DNA of 64,000 nt from Paenibacillus albus (GTDB lineage: Bacteria; Bacillota; Bacilli; Paenibacillales; Paenibacillaceae), in the NCBI RefSeq assembly GCF_003952225.1, contig NZ_CP034437.1, positions 124,001-188,000 of the forward strand. Reading direction: 5' to 3'. A program made the position numbers and the translations under genes. Positions within the stretch are counted from its first letter, which is position 1. Each line of letters starts with the position of its first letter. Positions 25,150 through 33,401 of the stretch are shown piece by piece. The notes below the pieces were generated by a model that did no database searches, was not told where the DNA came from, and was given only the letters and a program-made list of their open reading frames with translations.

Positions 25150-25641
25150 ATGACTACTAAATCCAGGATGACAAGAAAGAACGCAAAGCAGTGGGTTGGC
25201 CAGCCCGTATATATCGAATTAAAGAACGGCCGCTCCTATGTCGGCTTTGTCACGGCTGTAGAGGATGGGCAGCTATCACTGTCCGGACAGCGTATTCCGC
25301 GGAAGACAAATACGAGCTCCAACAAACGTGCAGGAAAAGCTAAAGTGTCCGGCTTCATACCCGGCATGCTGGGGTCCATGGTTGGAGGCGGCTCGATGCT
25401 TGGCGGGGGAATGATTCCAAGTGCCGGGGGCCTCGGCGGAGGAAGTGCGCTGGGTGGACTTGGCGGATTAGGCAGCTTTGGCGGACTTGGTGGATTAGGC
25501 GGTTTTGGCGGTGGAAAAGGCGGGGGCTTTGGCGGCCTCGGGAATATCATGGGACTAATGGGCAAATCATTTCCAATTATGAATATGGGCTTTGGAATGA
25601 TTAAATCCATTATGCCAATTCTGAAAATGTTTAAATTTTAA
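25150..25641 (+). CDS. Sm-like N-terminal domain with glycine-rich tail
   Basis: 163 residues. Residues about 13-52 (WVGQPVYIELKNGRSYVGFVTAVEDGQLSLSGQR) look like an Sm/LSm-type strand pattern, with the Sm1-like G-x-Y-x-G element. A Lys/Arg-rich linker follows, then about 65 residues of Gly repeats (GLGG, GGFGGG; residues 75-132) and a hydrophobic Met-rich end (IMNMGFGMIKSIMPILKMFKF). Similar Gly-rich proteins occur in spore coats of Bacilli. Function not assigned. GAGGTGAT is the ribosome site. Neither signal peptide nor cysteine is present. Confidence 0.65.
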   Translation: MTTKSRMTRKNAKQWVGQPVYIELKNGRSYVGFVTAVEDGQLSLSGQRIPRKTNTSSNKRAGKAKVSGFIPGMLGSMVGGGSMLGGGMIPSAGGLGGGSALGGLGGLGSFGGLGGLGGFGGGKGGGFGGLGNIMGLMGKSFPIMNMGFGMIKSIMPILKMFKF

Positions 25642-25647
25642 GCCATG

Positions 25648-25685
25648 AACCAGCTTTGCGGGAGATGCTGTCAGCGAAGCTGGTT
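25648..25685 (+). terminator. Terminator of the glycine-rich protein gene
   Basis: AACCAGCTT/AAGCTGGTT stem followed by TTGCTGTGTTCTTTT. Confidence 0.65.
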
Positions 25686-25755
25686 TTGCTGTGTTCTTTT
25701 GAAAGGTATGATTTGGTAAACTAGGATTACCATTCGACTCCTAAGGAGGTTAGGC

Positions 25756-27171
25756 ATGAACGACTCGACTGAAAATACAGCTCCCTCTCAGAATGATGTT
25801 CAACCCGAGAATAGTGCTCAGCCCGAGATTGAAGCTCAATCTTTTATTTATGGTCTGCTCCGCAATCCCTCCACCGGTCAAGTTCTTGCGATTAGGCAGC
25901 CTAACAGCGAAGGTTGGAGCTTACCGGCATTAATCATTACCGAGCAAACAGATGCCTCGATTGCCTACATAACGCGAGAAATGTCCTCGCTTCTCGGACC
26001 GCCCGTCATAGCATGCCGTTACGTATGGGTTCAATTATCTGGTCAAAGTGGCGGGAATGAAGCGTTTGTCGAATTAGACAGCACGGACTCCTCCTTTGGC
26101 GCACTTAAGGAAAATGAACAATGGGTCGATCCTGAGGAGCTGCTGCTATTGCAGCCGCACCAACGAGAAATCATTCATAATTACTTGGCTGAGGCGACAA
26201 GCGCGAGCGTACCGGCATTCCGCCAGCCTTGGGAGCGCACCGGATGGTATGCGAAGACCATGTCTTGGATTCTTAGCTCTCTTCAAACGCTCGACATCCA
26301 ACTCACGGAGCCTCCAGAACAGCTCAAGTGGTGGAGTCTCTCCTGCGTGCTCCGGCTCACAACCACGCAAGGAACCGTATATTTCAAAACAAACGCCAAG
26401 CAGCCGCTGTTCGCACAAGAGCCGATCTTTCTGACTTATATGGCTGACGTGTTTCCAGATCGCGTGCCAACCATCCTGGCTTCCGAGCCCGCCGAGGGCT
26501 GGATGCTCGTTGCAGATGCGGGGGAGCGATTAAGCCGAGATTCCGCGGAGAACAAAATACAACTCCTGCACACGTTCGGTAACATGCAGCTTGAAATGAT
26601 AGCACGCACTAATGAATTAATAGAGCTAGGTTGCGCGGACCGACAGCCTCTGCACCTCCTCCCCCTAGTTGCACCGCTCCTTGAGGATCAGGTCGTCGTT
26701 TCTGAATTTGCTCCTGAAGAGCTCGAAGAGCTTCGCCGGTACACGCCTACAATTCTAGATATGTGCCAGCAAATTTCCACATATGCGGTGCCGCCTACAC
26801 TCGTCCATGGTGATCTACATACCGGTAATGCCGTAATTTGTGACGGAACAATTACGTTAATTGATTGGACGGATGCGTCCGTCGCCCATCCCTTCATGGA
26901 CATGTTCATCATCTTTGACGAAAAAGACTTAACACTGCACACTCAGCTTCGGGATGCTTATCTGGAACTATGGATCGACTTCGAGCCGATGCCCCGGCTG
27001 CTCGCGCTCTGGTCTCTCTGCGAGGTCGTGCATGCGATATACCATGCGGTAAGCTACCAATCCATACTGCAACACACCGAGGTAAGATCCCGCGGGGAGC
27101 TGGGACCACCAACATTTTATCTTCGCAAGGCATTGCTCAGTCTTCGATCGAGGGCAACGGACTCGGATTAG
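25756..27171 (+). CDS. Aminoglycoside-phosphotransferase-like kinase with Nudix-like N-terminus
   Basis: 471 residues. After a disordered acidic start, residues about 28-140 resemble a Nudix fold (QSFIYGLLRNPSTGQVLAIRQPNSEGWSLP) without a complete Nudix box. Residues about 180-460 are a protein-kinase-like APH domain with the catalytic VHGDLHTGNAV (Brenner) motif and the metal-binding LIDWTDASVAHPFMDM. The acceptor may be a small metabolite rather than a drug. The ATG has AAGGAGG eight bases upstream. A strong terminator follows. Confidence 0.8.
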   Translation: MNDSTENTAPSQNDVQPENSAQPEIEAQSFIYGLLRNPSTGQVLAIRQPNSEGWSLPALIITEQTDASIAYITREMSSLLGPPVIACRYVWVQLSGQSGGNEAFVELDSTDSSFGALKENEQWVDPEELLLLQPHQREIIHNYLAEATSASVPAFRQPWERTGWYAKTMSWILSSLQTLDIQLTEPPEQLKWWSLSCVLRLTTTQGTVYFKTNAKQPLFAQEPIFLTYMADVFPDRVPTILASEPAEGWMLVADAGERLSRDSAENKIQLLHTFGNMQLEMIARTNELIELGCADRQPLHLLPLVAPLLEDQVVVSEFAPEELEELRRYTPTILDMCQQISTYAVPPTLVHGDLHTGNAVICDGTITLIDWTDASVAHPFMDMFIIFDEKDLTLHTQLRDAYLELWIDFEPMPRLLALWSLCEVVHAIYHAVSYQSILQHTEVRSRGELGPPTFYLRKALLSLRSRATDSD

Positions 27172-27189
27172 AGTTGATGACAACTCAAA

Positions 27190-27233
27190 AAACGCCTGAG
27201 AACGAGGTCTTAGAGACTTCTTTTCAGGCGTTT
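27190..27233 (+). terminator. Terminator of the APH-like gene
   Basis: AAACGCCTGA/TCAGGCGTTT outer stem, inner GAGGTCT/AGACTTC, then TCTTTCT. Confidence 0.85.
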
Positions 27234-27292
27234 CTTTCTGCAGCGGCACTCTACGTGAGCATCTCGCAAACGTTAATTGGCGCCTTCGCGCG

Positions 27293-27477
27293 CTAACGAA
27301 CCGTAGAATCGTTATTCGACCCAAATGGCTGGTTTCCGGAATGTAACGAATCACAGACACGTTATTCCGACTTAACTACCCTTCCAGGGCTGCAAAAGTG
27401 GCGAATAGCGCTTCTGGGGTTCGTTACATACATTCGAGCGCTATTAATGAGTGAATAACGTGTTGACGGTTCGTTAG
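27293..27477. repeat. Cluster of four 21-bp inverted repeats TAACG-N11-CGTTA
   Basis: Four 26-bp copies: 27293-27318 (+), 27343-27368 (+), 27402-27427 (-) and 27452-27477 (-). Each is TAACG-N11-CGTTA (or CGCTA) followed by TTC; the loop begins AACC/AATC. The pairs run in opposite directions, so the whole cluster is also a large inverted repeat. The region 27172-27527 contains only this cluster and the upstream terminator; no gene is seen. Confidence 0.8.
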
Positions 27478-27527
27478 CCGGGTGAGCGGGTACGACGTGA
27501 AGCGTGAGCTGAAAGGGTGTTCGGTGC

Positions 27528-27893
27528 TTACTCCGCCTCCAGTACCTGCTTCACCAGCCGTTTAGGCGCGGCGCGAAGGTAGGCTTCCTTCAGCAGAGTC
27601 GCCATCTCCGCCCAGTCCTTCGGCTCGCGGATGCCGATCCAGCCCCGGTGCCCGATGTAGGCAGGCCGGTAGAAGTGTTCCTCCTGGATAAGGATCTCCT
27701 GCGTCTCCAGGTCAGACTTGAAGTTCATGCCATAGTCGCTCATCATAATGAACGTCTTCTCTCTTACTTTGAACGACGTGTGACCGTGACCGTCGATGAA
27801 CTCGGTCGCTTCGGGCAGCGCTTCGCAGATGCGACGCACCTGCTTCAGCATTTCCTTCCCCTCCGCCGTTTGCATGCCAATCGGATGTGACAT
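27528..27893 (-). CDS. MmcQ/YjbR family protein
   Basis: 121 residues with the family pattern ALPEATEFIDGHGHTSFKVREKTFIMM and a CyaY-like alpha/beta fold with a double-wing DNA-binding resemblance. The biochemical role is unknown. GGGAGG lies nine bases before the ATG. It starts 40 bp after the ROK gene and is probably the last gene of the SIS-ROK operon. Confidence 0.88.
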   Translation of the reverse strand: MSHPIGMQTAEGKEMLKQVRRICEALPEATEFIDGHGHTSFKVREKTFIMMSDYGMNFKSDLETQEILIQEEHFYRPAYIGHRGWIGIREPKDWAEMATLLKEAYLRAAPKRLVKQVLEAE

Positions 27894-27933
27894 CGCTAGC
27901 TGCCTCCCTGCGGCAAAATAATGTTTCTACAAG

Positions 27934-28902
27934 CTATCCCTTCAAATACAACGCCCTTGCGACAGACAGTGCGGCGTAGTCGCCGACTTGCTCGCCGAGC
28001 CCTGCCGGAACGATCTCGCAGACAGACAATGAGCCTGGCAACGCTTCCTTGCGAAGCTCCTCGAGCATGCAAGGCTGCAGCAGCTCCTGCTGACGCGCAT
28101 AGATACTGCCGATGACAACCTTCTGCGGATTGAGAATATCAATTAATAATGCGAGTCCACGTCCTAGCTGACGCCCTACCTCCCGGAAAATCTGCACCGC
28201 ATCCGGGTCGCCATTCTGCGCCGCTTCCGCGACAGCTTTGGTCGTAATCGTGTCCAGCGATCCGAATGAAGGCAGCTGCTCGCCATGCTCCAATCGCCGG
28301 CTTACCAGAGACTGCGCTAGCCGCGCAATACCGCCTCCGCTGCAGAAGCCTTCGAACGACCCGGCCTTGTTGTACCCGACCGGCCCATCTTCGGCCAGCC
28401 GCATATGCCCGACTTCGCCGGCATTGTCGTTCGTCCCCGCATAGAGCCGGCCATCCAGAATAAGCCCCGCTCCCATGCCGGTGCCAAAGGTGAGGAAGAT
28501 CATATTGCGTGTGCCTCGTCCTGCCCCCCATTGCCATTCGGCGAGCGCACAGGCGTTGGCGTCATTTTGAAGTCCGACGGGTACTCCGAAGTACTGTTGA
28601 AACGGTGTGATGACATCAATATGATCCCAATTCGGCAGGTTTGGGGGCGAGAGAATAAGGCCTCGCGTGCTGTCCAGCGGTCCGCCGCAGCTGATGCCAA
28701 TGGTCTGCAGTCTTGTTTTGTCATCCGGGTGCTGCTCTAATAAGTTGTCTAGCTCGTGAAGTAATTGCTGAAGTGTTTCGTGAGGAGTTGAAGCGGTTGG
28801 AAAAGATGTTTTGGCGATGATGTCGATGTCGTGATCGGTGGCTCGTCCAAGAGTAATCGCACACTTGGTTCCGCCTATATCTAGTCCGGCAAAAGTCAGC
28901 AT
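27934..28902 (-). CDS. ROK family sugar kinase
   Basis: 322 residues. N-terminal phosphate-binding loop GLDIGGTKCAITLGR, catalytic region LQNDANACALAEWQWGAGRG (Asp near 100) and NAGEVGHMRLAEDGP. The usual ROK zinc motif (His followed by CxCGxxGCxE) is reduced: the His remains, but the cysteine cluster is replaced by GYNKAGSFEGFCSGGG, as in some zinc-independent members. ATG at 28902 overlaps the end of the SIS gene by 7 bp and has GGAGGAGG 13 bases upstream, implying translational coupling. It probably phosphorylates a hexose or aminosugar used by the neighbouring isomerase. Confidence 0.88.
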   Translation of the reverse strand: MLTFAGLDIGGTKCAITLGRATDHDIDIIAKTSFPTASTPHETLQQLLHELDNLLEQHPDDKTRLQTIGISCGGPLDSTRGLILSPPNLPNWDHIDVITPFQQYFGVPVGLQNDANACALAEWQWGAGRGTRNMIFLTFGTGMGAGLILDGRLYAGTNDNAGEVGHMRLAEDGPVGYNKAGSFEGFCSGGGIARLAQSLVSRRLEHGEQLPSFGSLDTITTKAVAEAAQNGDPDAVQIFREVGRQLGRGLALLIDILNPQKVVIGSIYARQQELLQPCMLEELRKEALPGSLSVCEIVPAGLGEQVGDYAALSVARALYLKG

Positions 28903-29534
28903 GATCCGAAGAAGGCCTCCTCCAGCATAATGCAAAGTGTATGATAGATCGGAAGATGACGCTCTTGAATAGCCGGCGTCGCCGAGTAAGGCACCACAAT
29001 CGTGACATCGCATAGCTCTTTCAATTTACCGCCGGTGCCGCCAGTTAGCGCGATGGTCCGAAGCCCTTTCGCCTTGGCGACCTGCACGGCATGGACGACG
29101 TTGCGCGAATTGCCCGATGTGCTAAGGCCGAGGAACACATCTCCCTCCCTGCCATATCCGTAAACCTGCTGGGCAAAAGCCGTCTCGTACGACCGGTCAT
29201 TCGCAAATGCCGTGTTGAAGGCGTTCTGACTAACAAGCGACAGCGCGGGAAGTGCCCCCTGCAGCTGCTCGCATAGCATGGCACCGTCTTCGGGGAACAG
29301 CCCCGTGATGGTGTCTCGGAACTGCTGCGGCACAGGGCGCGGCAGCAGGAAGCCCTTCATTAGCTCGCCGACGATATGCTCGCTGTCCGAGGCGCTGCCT
29401 CCATTGCCGGCAACGAGCAGCTGTCCGCCTTCGCGGTAACAGCGCTCGAGCAGCTCATAGGCTTGCTCGATGGCAGGGATGCACTCGGCGATATCGGGGT
29501 AATTGTGCTGAAGCGCGACAAGATGCTTGTTCAT
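28896..29534 (-). CDS. SIS-domain phosphosugar isomerase, GmhA-like
   Basis: 212 residues of the sedoheptulose-7-phosphate isomerase/DiaA group: GNGGSASDSEHIVGEL at residues about 43-58, GLSTSGNSRNVVHAVQ at about 136-150 and a C-terminal ERHLPIYHTLCIMLEE helix. In GmhA this binds the phosphosugar. With a ROK kinase in the same operon, a role in phosphosugar interconversion is likely, but the substrate is not determined. Near-perfect AAGGAGGTGG precedes the ATG, which also overlaps a short upstream reading frame. Confidence 0.87.
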   Translation of the reverse strand: MNKHLVALQHNYPDIAECIPAIEQAYELLERCYREGGQLLVAGNGGSASDSEHIVGELMKGFLLPRPVPQQFRDTITGLFPEDGAMLCEQLQGALPALSLVSQNAFNTAFANDRSYETAFAQQVYGYGREGDVFLGLSTSGNSRNVVHAVQVAKAKGLRTIALTGGTGGKLKELCDVTIVVPYSATPAIQERHLPIYHTLCIMLEEAFFGSC

Positions 29535-29611
29535 CGCTTAGCCACCTCCTTCGACGAGCTTTGCACTAGATTAGGAAATTTGCTGCTTAGTGGAGAGGAC
29601 TGCTTAGACAT
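29531..29611 (-). CDS. Possible 26-residue leader peptide before the SIS gene
   Basis: ATG at 29611 opens a 26-codon frame ending in TGA that overlaps the SIS start codon (ATGA). AAAAGGAG lies 13 bases before the ATG, longer than ideal. The peptide is Ser/Lys-rich (starts MSKQSSPLSSKF) and not membrane-like. It could couple translation into the operon; it may also be chance. Confidence 0.3.
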   Translation of the reverse strand: MSKQSSPLSSKFPNLVQSSSKEVAKR

Positions 29612-29702
29612 AGACGTTTTGTCGCTCCTTTTGGGCGGATATATATTCCAAAACCTGCATTTATCGTAGGCGATTCCCGTTCTTTTGTCGATAGCTTGGG
29701 CA

Positions 29703-29740
29703 AACAAAAGCGGCCAGGAGCATAAGCTGCTTCCAACCGC
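29703..29740 (-). terminator. Terminator of the deacetylase gene
   Basis: On the minus strand a GCGG...CCGC stem with G-T pairs and one mismatch, followed by TTTTGTTTG. Confidence 0.6.
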
Positions 29741-29754
29741 GTTGACCGTCCATT

Positions 29755-30387
29755 CTACTGCTTGGATTGAAGTCCGAGCAACTCGCTCACCGTAACAAAC
29801 CGGTAACCCTGCGCGGCCGCTTTCTCGAGCAGAATCGAGATGGCAGCGAGCGATTGCGAACGGTCGCCGAATCCATCATGGAATAGCAGGATGCTCCCGC
29901 TTCGCATGACTGCAAGGGTCGTATCCACAATATGCGAGATGCCGGGCATATCCCAATCATTCGCATTAAGATTAACGCCGTGAATAACCGCGTAGCCGAA
30001 CTCGCCCGCAACGTCCAGCAGCTCGTCGTTCACAGCCAGATAAGGCGGGCGAAACGTCTTCGGACGCGAGCCGGTTACCGCGGTAATCAGCTGCTCTGCC
30101 CGCTGAAGCTCCGCTGCCTGCCCCTCTCGGTCGAGCTCCGGAAGATGTGGATGCGAGTAGCTATGGTTGCCGAGCTCATGCCCTTCTTCCACAATGCGCC
30201 TCGCAATGTCCGGGTACTTCTCCATATTCGTGCCGTGAACGTAGAAGGTCGCTTTCCCTCCATACGCCTTAAACTGTTCTAGGAACTGCGGTGTCCATTC
30301 CGGGTTCGGCCCGTCGTCGAACGTGAACGCCAGAAGCTTCTCCTCTGTCTTCACTTCATTGTAAATTGTCGCTGCAGCTGCCGCCAT
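29755..30387 (-). CDS. Polysaccharide deacetylase (NodB homology, CE4)
   Basis: 210 residues, essentially one NodB domain: TFDDGP (metal Asp pair, residue about 23), HSYSHP (metal His pair, about 74), RPPY, a Trp-containing motif NDWDMPG and LLFHDG. These are the five CE4 motifs, so N- or O-deacetylation of a polysaccharide or cell-wall glycan is expected. No signal peptide is visible, which is odd for a wall enzyme and suggests action on soluble oligosaccharides or non-classical export. ATG at 30387 has AAGGAGGA nine bases upstream. It lies 25 bp after the GH43 gene and is probably cotranscribed with it. Confidence 0.9.
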   Translation of the reverse strand: MAAAAATIYNEVKTEEKLLAFTFDDGPNPEWTPQFLEQFKAYGGKATFYVHGTNMEKYPDIARRIVEEGHELGNHSYSHPHLPELDREGQAAELQRAEQLITAVTGSRPKTFRPPYLAVNDELLDVAGEFGYAVIHGVNLNANDWDMPGISHIVDTTLAVMRSGSILLFHDGFGDRSQSLAAISILLEKAAAQGYRFVTVSELLGLQSKQ

Positions 30388-30412
30388 GAAGCTCACTCCT
30401 CCTTGGAATTTC

Positions 30413-32206
30413 TTAACCTATTATGTCTATGTAATCCATGCTTACCTGGTCTGATACCGTCTCCATGTGGATCATGTGAACGCCAGCCTTCAGGCTCACG
30501 GTGACATCAACAGGAACGAACTGATTCCGCTTCGTCTTCGCCACTTCCACCGTCATCGTCTTCTCGCCGTCGATCACTACCTTCAAACGAGCTGTTTGCT
30601 TGCCTGCATTCGAAGCAGCAATGCGCAGCGTATAGTCGCGTTTCTCCGGAACAGCAATATTCGTGAATTGTACAGTGGATGTGGATTTGACTTTGCCAGC
30701 GTTGCCAGTGCCTCCAGCCTCACCGCTTGGCGCAAGCTTAACGACTCCCAAGCCGGACGCAAACAGATTCTCCTCCATCTCCGTACTCCCTTTGAATTCC
30801 GCACTCTCTGCTTCATAGCGAGGGATTTCAATTGCCGTAGTTTCCAGTCCTGCTATTGCAGCAGGCAGTGAAATGACATTGTTATCCGATTGTTGCAAAG
30901 CAGCTTGCGTGTACACATATCCGGTCTGCTCTACTTTCGTTGGAGCCAGCTCTACTGGTGCAGCCATCTTGTCGCCATTCACCAATAAATCCACGGGCAG
31001 CGAGCCACCGCTCGTATTGCGATAGTGAATAAGCAGCGGCACTTCCGCAGCAAGCGTCGCAGGGATGCCATCGAACTCCACCCGCTCACCTGCTTTCTTC
31101 GCATACTCGGACTTGATGACTCCCGCTCCCGTCGGAACGGCAATCGCTGTAGCCAGCGATAATGGCTTGCCGAACTCCGGCATGCCTGCCTCATTCCAGC
31201 TCACGCGCTGCGCTCTTGCACGGCGGTTGTTCCAGCCGTCCGAGCTGCTCGTCGTGGCATGGTAAACGATCCAATCCTCTGTTCCGTCAGGCGAAGTGAC
31301 AAAGGAATTATGTCCTGGACCGAAAACGCCCGCCTGCTCATCCATCTGAAGCAGCGGCTGCTCGGACTTCTTCCAATTGGCCGCGACTAGCGGATCTGTT
31401 CCAGGATCAAGCGCCAGCATGCCAAGACTATAGAACGGCGTCCAGCTGCCCGCTCCCGAATAGACGATGAAGAGACGTCCGGCCTTCTTTAGAATGGACT
31501 GCCCCTCATCAATATAGGGCGGACCTCCCGCCTGCTCCCAATCGAGTGTCGGCTCATTCAACAGCACGCGCGGGCCACTGATCGTCAGCGGATCGCTCAT
31601 CGGCGCAATATAGGTGTTTTGCTGCACATTCACGTCGCCTTCCCAGCCGGACCAAACAAAGTACAGCTTCCCTTCATGCTCCATCGCAAGGCCGTCAATT
31701 GCCCATTTGTTCGTCTCGTCCTTGACCTGGCCTTTGAACGTATAATCACCCATTGGGTCATCTGTATCCGCTTCCAATACATACATGCGGTGATTCTCGT
31801 TTAAGCCGTCATCGGCAGCGAAATAAATATACCATTTGCCTTGAATATACTGAATTTCTGGTGCCCATAGATTCGCTGAATACGCTGTATCTATCGGCGG
31901 ATTCCAGACCGTCTTGCTCTGTGCCTGGCGGAAGTCCAGCGTTCTCGACTTCATGACCATCACATCCGCGCCATTATGCGTGAATGTCATGTAATAATAG
32001 CCATCTTGATAAATGACACTCGGGTCCGGCGTATCCATCTCCGCCAGCGTATTCTTGAACGTTCCTCCATGTCCATTATAAATGCCAGGCGAATCTAACG
32101 TTCCTTTATCCATCCAATCACGCTCCATCCAAATTCCTGCAATCGCTATGATCAGCAAGCAGGCTGAGGCGAGCAGGATGCTTGTTCGTTTGCCGCGTTT
32201 CTTCAC
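30413..32206 (-). CDS. Glycoside hydrolase family 43 protein with C-terminal carbohydrate-binding domain
   Basis: 597 residues from the GTG at 32206 (GGAGGG six bases upstream). An N-terminal signal or anchor helix (TSILLASACLLIIAIAGIW) is followed by a five-bladed GH43 propeller: DPSVIYQDGYYYMTFTH (general-base Asp), ANLWAPEIQYIQGKWYIYFAA, WAIDGLAMEH (pKa-modulating Asp) and DEGQSILKK (acid Glu). The C-terminal about 140 residues (RYEAESAEF to the end) resemble a CBM6/CBM35-like beta-sandwich. Likely extracellular arabinofuranosidase or xylosidase activity; specificity is open. Confidence 0.88.
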   Translation of the reverse strand: MKKRGKRTSILLASACLLIIAIAGIWMERDWMDKGTLDSPGIYNGHGGTFKNTLAEMDTPDPSVIYQDGYYYMTFTHNGADVMVMKSRTLDFRQAQSKTVWNPPIDTAYSANLWAPEIQYIQGKWYIYFAADDGLNENHRMYVLEADTDDPMGDYTFKGQVKDETNKWAIDGLAMEHEGKLYFVWSGWEGDVNVQQNTYIAPMSDPLTISGPRVLLNEPTLDWEQAGGPPYIDEGQSILKKAGRLFIVYSGAGSWTPFYSLGMLALDPGTDPLVAANWKKSEQPLLQMDEQAGVFGPGHNSFVTSPDGTEDWIVYHATTSSSDGWNNRRARAQRVSWNEAGMPEFGKPLSLATAIAVPTGAGVIKSEYAKKAGERVEFDGIPATLAAEVPLLIHYRNTSGGSLPVDLLVNGDKMAAPVELAPTKVEQTGYVYTQAALQQSDNNVISLPAAIAGLETTAIEIPRYEAESAEFKGSTEMEENLFASGLGVVKLAPSGEAGGTGNAGKVKSTSTVQFTNIAVPEKRDYTLRIAASNAGKQTARLKVVIDGEKTMTVEVAKTKRNQFVPVDVTVSLKAGVHMIHMETVSDQVSMDYIDIIG

Positions 32207-32293
32207 TCGCAACCCTCCTTCCCTTACTCTACTATTTAATGCCGGATTGCGTAACTGTTTTGACAAAAGCTAGTTTCAGAGTATGAAAACTCC

Positions 32294-32322
32294 TTAACGA
32301 ATGCACGGTTACCCAGTATAAT
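32294..32322 (+). promoter_or_regulatory. Promoter of the HAD gene
   Basis: TTAACG (32294-32299), 17-bp spacer, TATAAT (32317-32322), 42 bp before the ATG. Confidence 0.55.
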
Positions 32323-32363
32323 AAATTGGTAGTTTCATCCATAAAAAGAGGAGCGTGCCGCAT

Positions 32364-33131
32364 ATGCAGCCGAAAGCGATTTTATTCGATCTGGATGATA
32401 CACTCATCGCCTTTGAGCACGGCCTCGACCTTGACCGATGCTGGCAAACCGCATGCATGAACCATCTGCAGCTTGACCCGCATGAACTGGCAGAGCTAGT
32501 TGCTGGCATCAAGTCCGAAGCAAGGTGGTATTGGAGTGATCCCGACAGGCACCGGATCGGACGTCTTGATCTGGACAAAGCCCGAGCCGCGATTATTGGG
32601 GCAGCCTTCCATAAAATCAATCCTCCCGGAGCAGCCATGCTCACCGCGGAACGGATTGCAATCGACTACGGCTCAGAGCGCAATCTAGCGATTACGCTGC
32701 ATCCAGATGCAATAGAAATGCTTATACACCTGCGTTCGCTTGGCATCAAGCTTGCCTTGCTCACCAATGGCAGCGCATCCGGCCAGCGTGACAAAATCAA
32801 CCGATTCCAGCTCGCCCCCTACTTCGACTGCATTCTCATCGAAGAAGAGTTCGGCTACGGAAAGCCCGACCACCGTATCTACCAGCACGCACTAGAACAG
32901 CTTAACGTCCGCGCCGATGAAACCTGGATGATTGGCGACAATTACGAATGGGAAATCATTGCCCCTCAGCAGCTTGGTATTCGGGGGATTTGGGTCAATC
33001 CTAGCGGAGCAGCTAGACATGATCAGCACGATAAACCAGGTCCATTCCGAACGATTCGAGCAGTAAGCGAGCTTCGCGCTATTCTCTCAGAGAAGGCAGT
33101 TACGGATCGATCGTTCAACTTCGATAGATAA
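32364..33131 (+). CDS. HAD-superfamily hydrolase
   Basis: 255 residues with all four HAD motifs: FDLDDTL (residues about 8-14), LLTNGS, the Lys of YGKPDHRIY and WMIGDNYEWEI. Subfamily I (helical cap between motifs I and II), probably a small-molecule phosphatase of the phosphoglycolate/YjjG-like group. ATG at 32364 is favoured because GAGGAG lies 10 bases upstream; a GTG three codons earlier is too close. Confidence 0.88.
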   Translation: MQPKAILFDLDDTLIAFEHGLDLDRCWQTACMNHLQLDPHELAELVAGIKSEARWYWSDPDRHRIGRLDLDKARAAIIGAAFHKINPPGAAMLTAERIAIDYGSERNLAITLHPDAIEMLIHLRSLGIKLALLTNGSASGQRDKINRFQLAPYFDCILIEEEFGYGKPDHRIYQHALEQLNVRADETWMIGDNYEWEIIAPQQLGIRGIWVNPSGAARHDQHDKPGPFRTIRAVSELRAILSEKAVTDRSFNFDR

Positions 33132-33142
33132 GGTAATAGGTA

Positions 33143-33175
33143 AAATAAAAACGCAGCCGTGACCGGGCTACGTTT
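33143..33175 (+). terminator. Terminator of the HAD gene
   Basis: AACG-C-AGCC/GGCT-A-CGTT stem, then TTCCTTGT. Adenines upstream also allow use from the opposite strand. Confidence 0.6.
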
Positions 33176-33192
33176 CCTTGTATTCGCTGATT

Positions 33193-33387
33193 TTATTTAT
33201 CTAACTTTGCTGCAATTTCAATAGAGACACCATTTTTCCACTTTGCAATGGCTTCGCTAATTTCTCGATCTCGCACTTTGTCATTTGGTTCAGGTAACGT
33301 CGGGGTAATTTCATAAGCATCGAACTTTTTAGATGAGAGTCCGCTATGGTTATCAATAGCAAGACCACGAGTTCTTATCTTTACCAT
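33193..33387 (-). CDS. Small hypothetical protein paired with a GNAT-like gene
   Basis: 64 residues, hydrophilic (VKIRTRGLAIDNHSGLSSKKF...AIAKWKNGVSIEIAAKLDK). The ATG at 33387 is preceded by AAAGGCGG. It starts 14 bp after the GNAT-like gene and must be cotranscribed. Base composition is noticeably more AT-rich than the neighbourhood. No family recognised; size and pairing would fit an accessory or antitoxin-like partner, but that is conjecture. Confidence 0.6.
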   Translation of the reverse strand: MVKIRTRGLAIDNHSGLSSKKFDAYEITPTLPEPNDKVRDREISEAIAKWKNGVSIEIAAKLDK

Positions 33388-33401
33388 AGAATCCACCGCC
33401 T

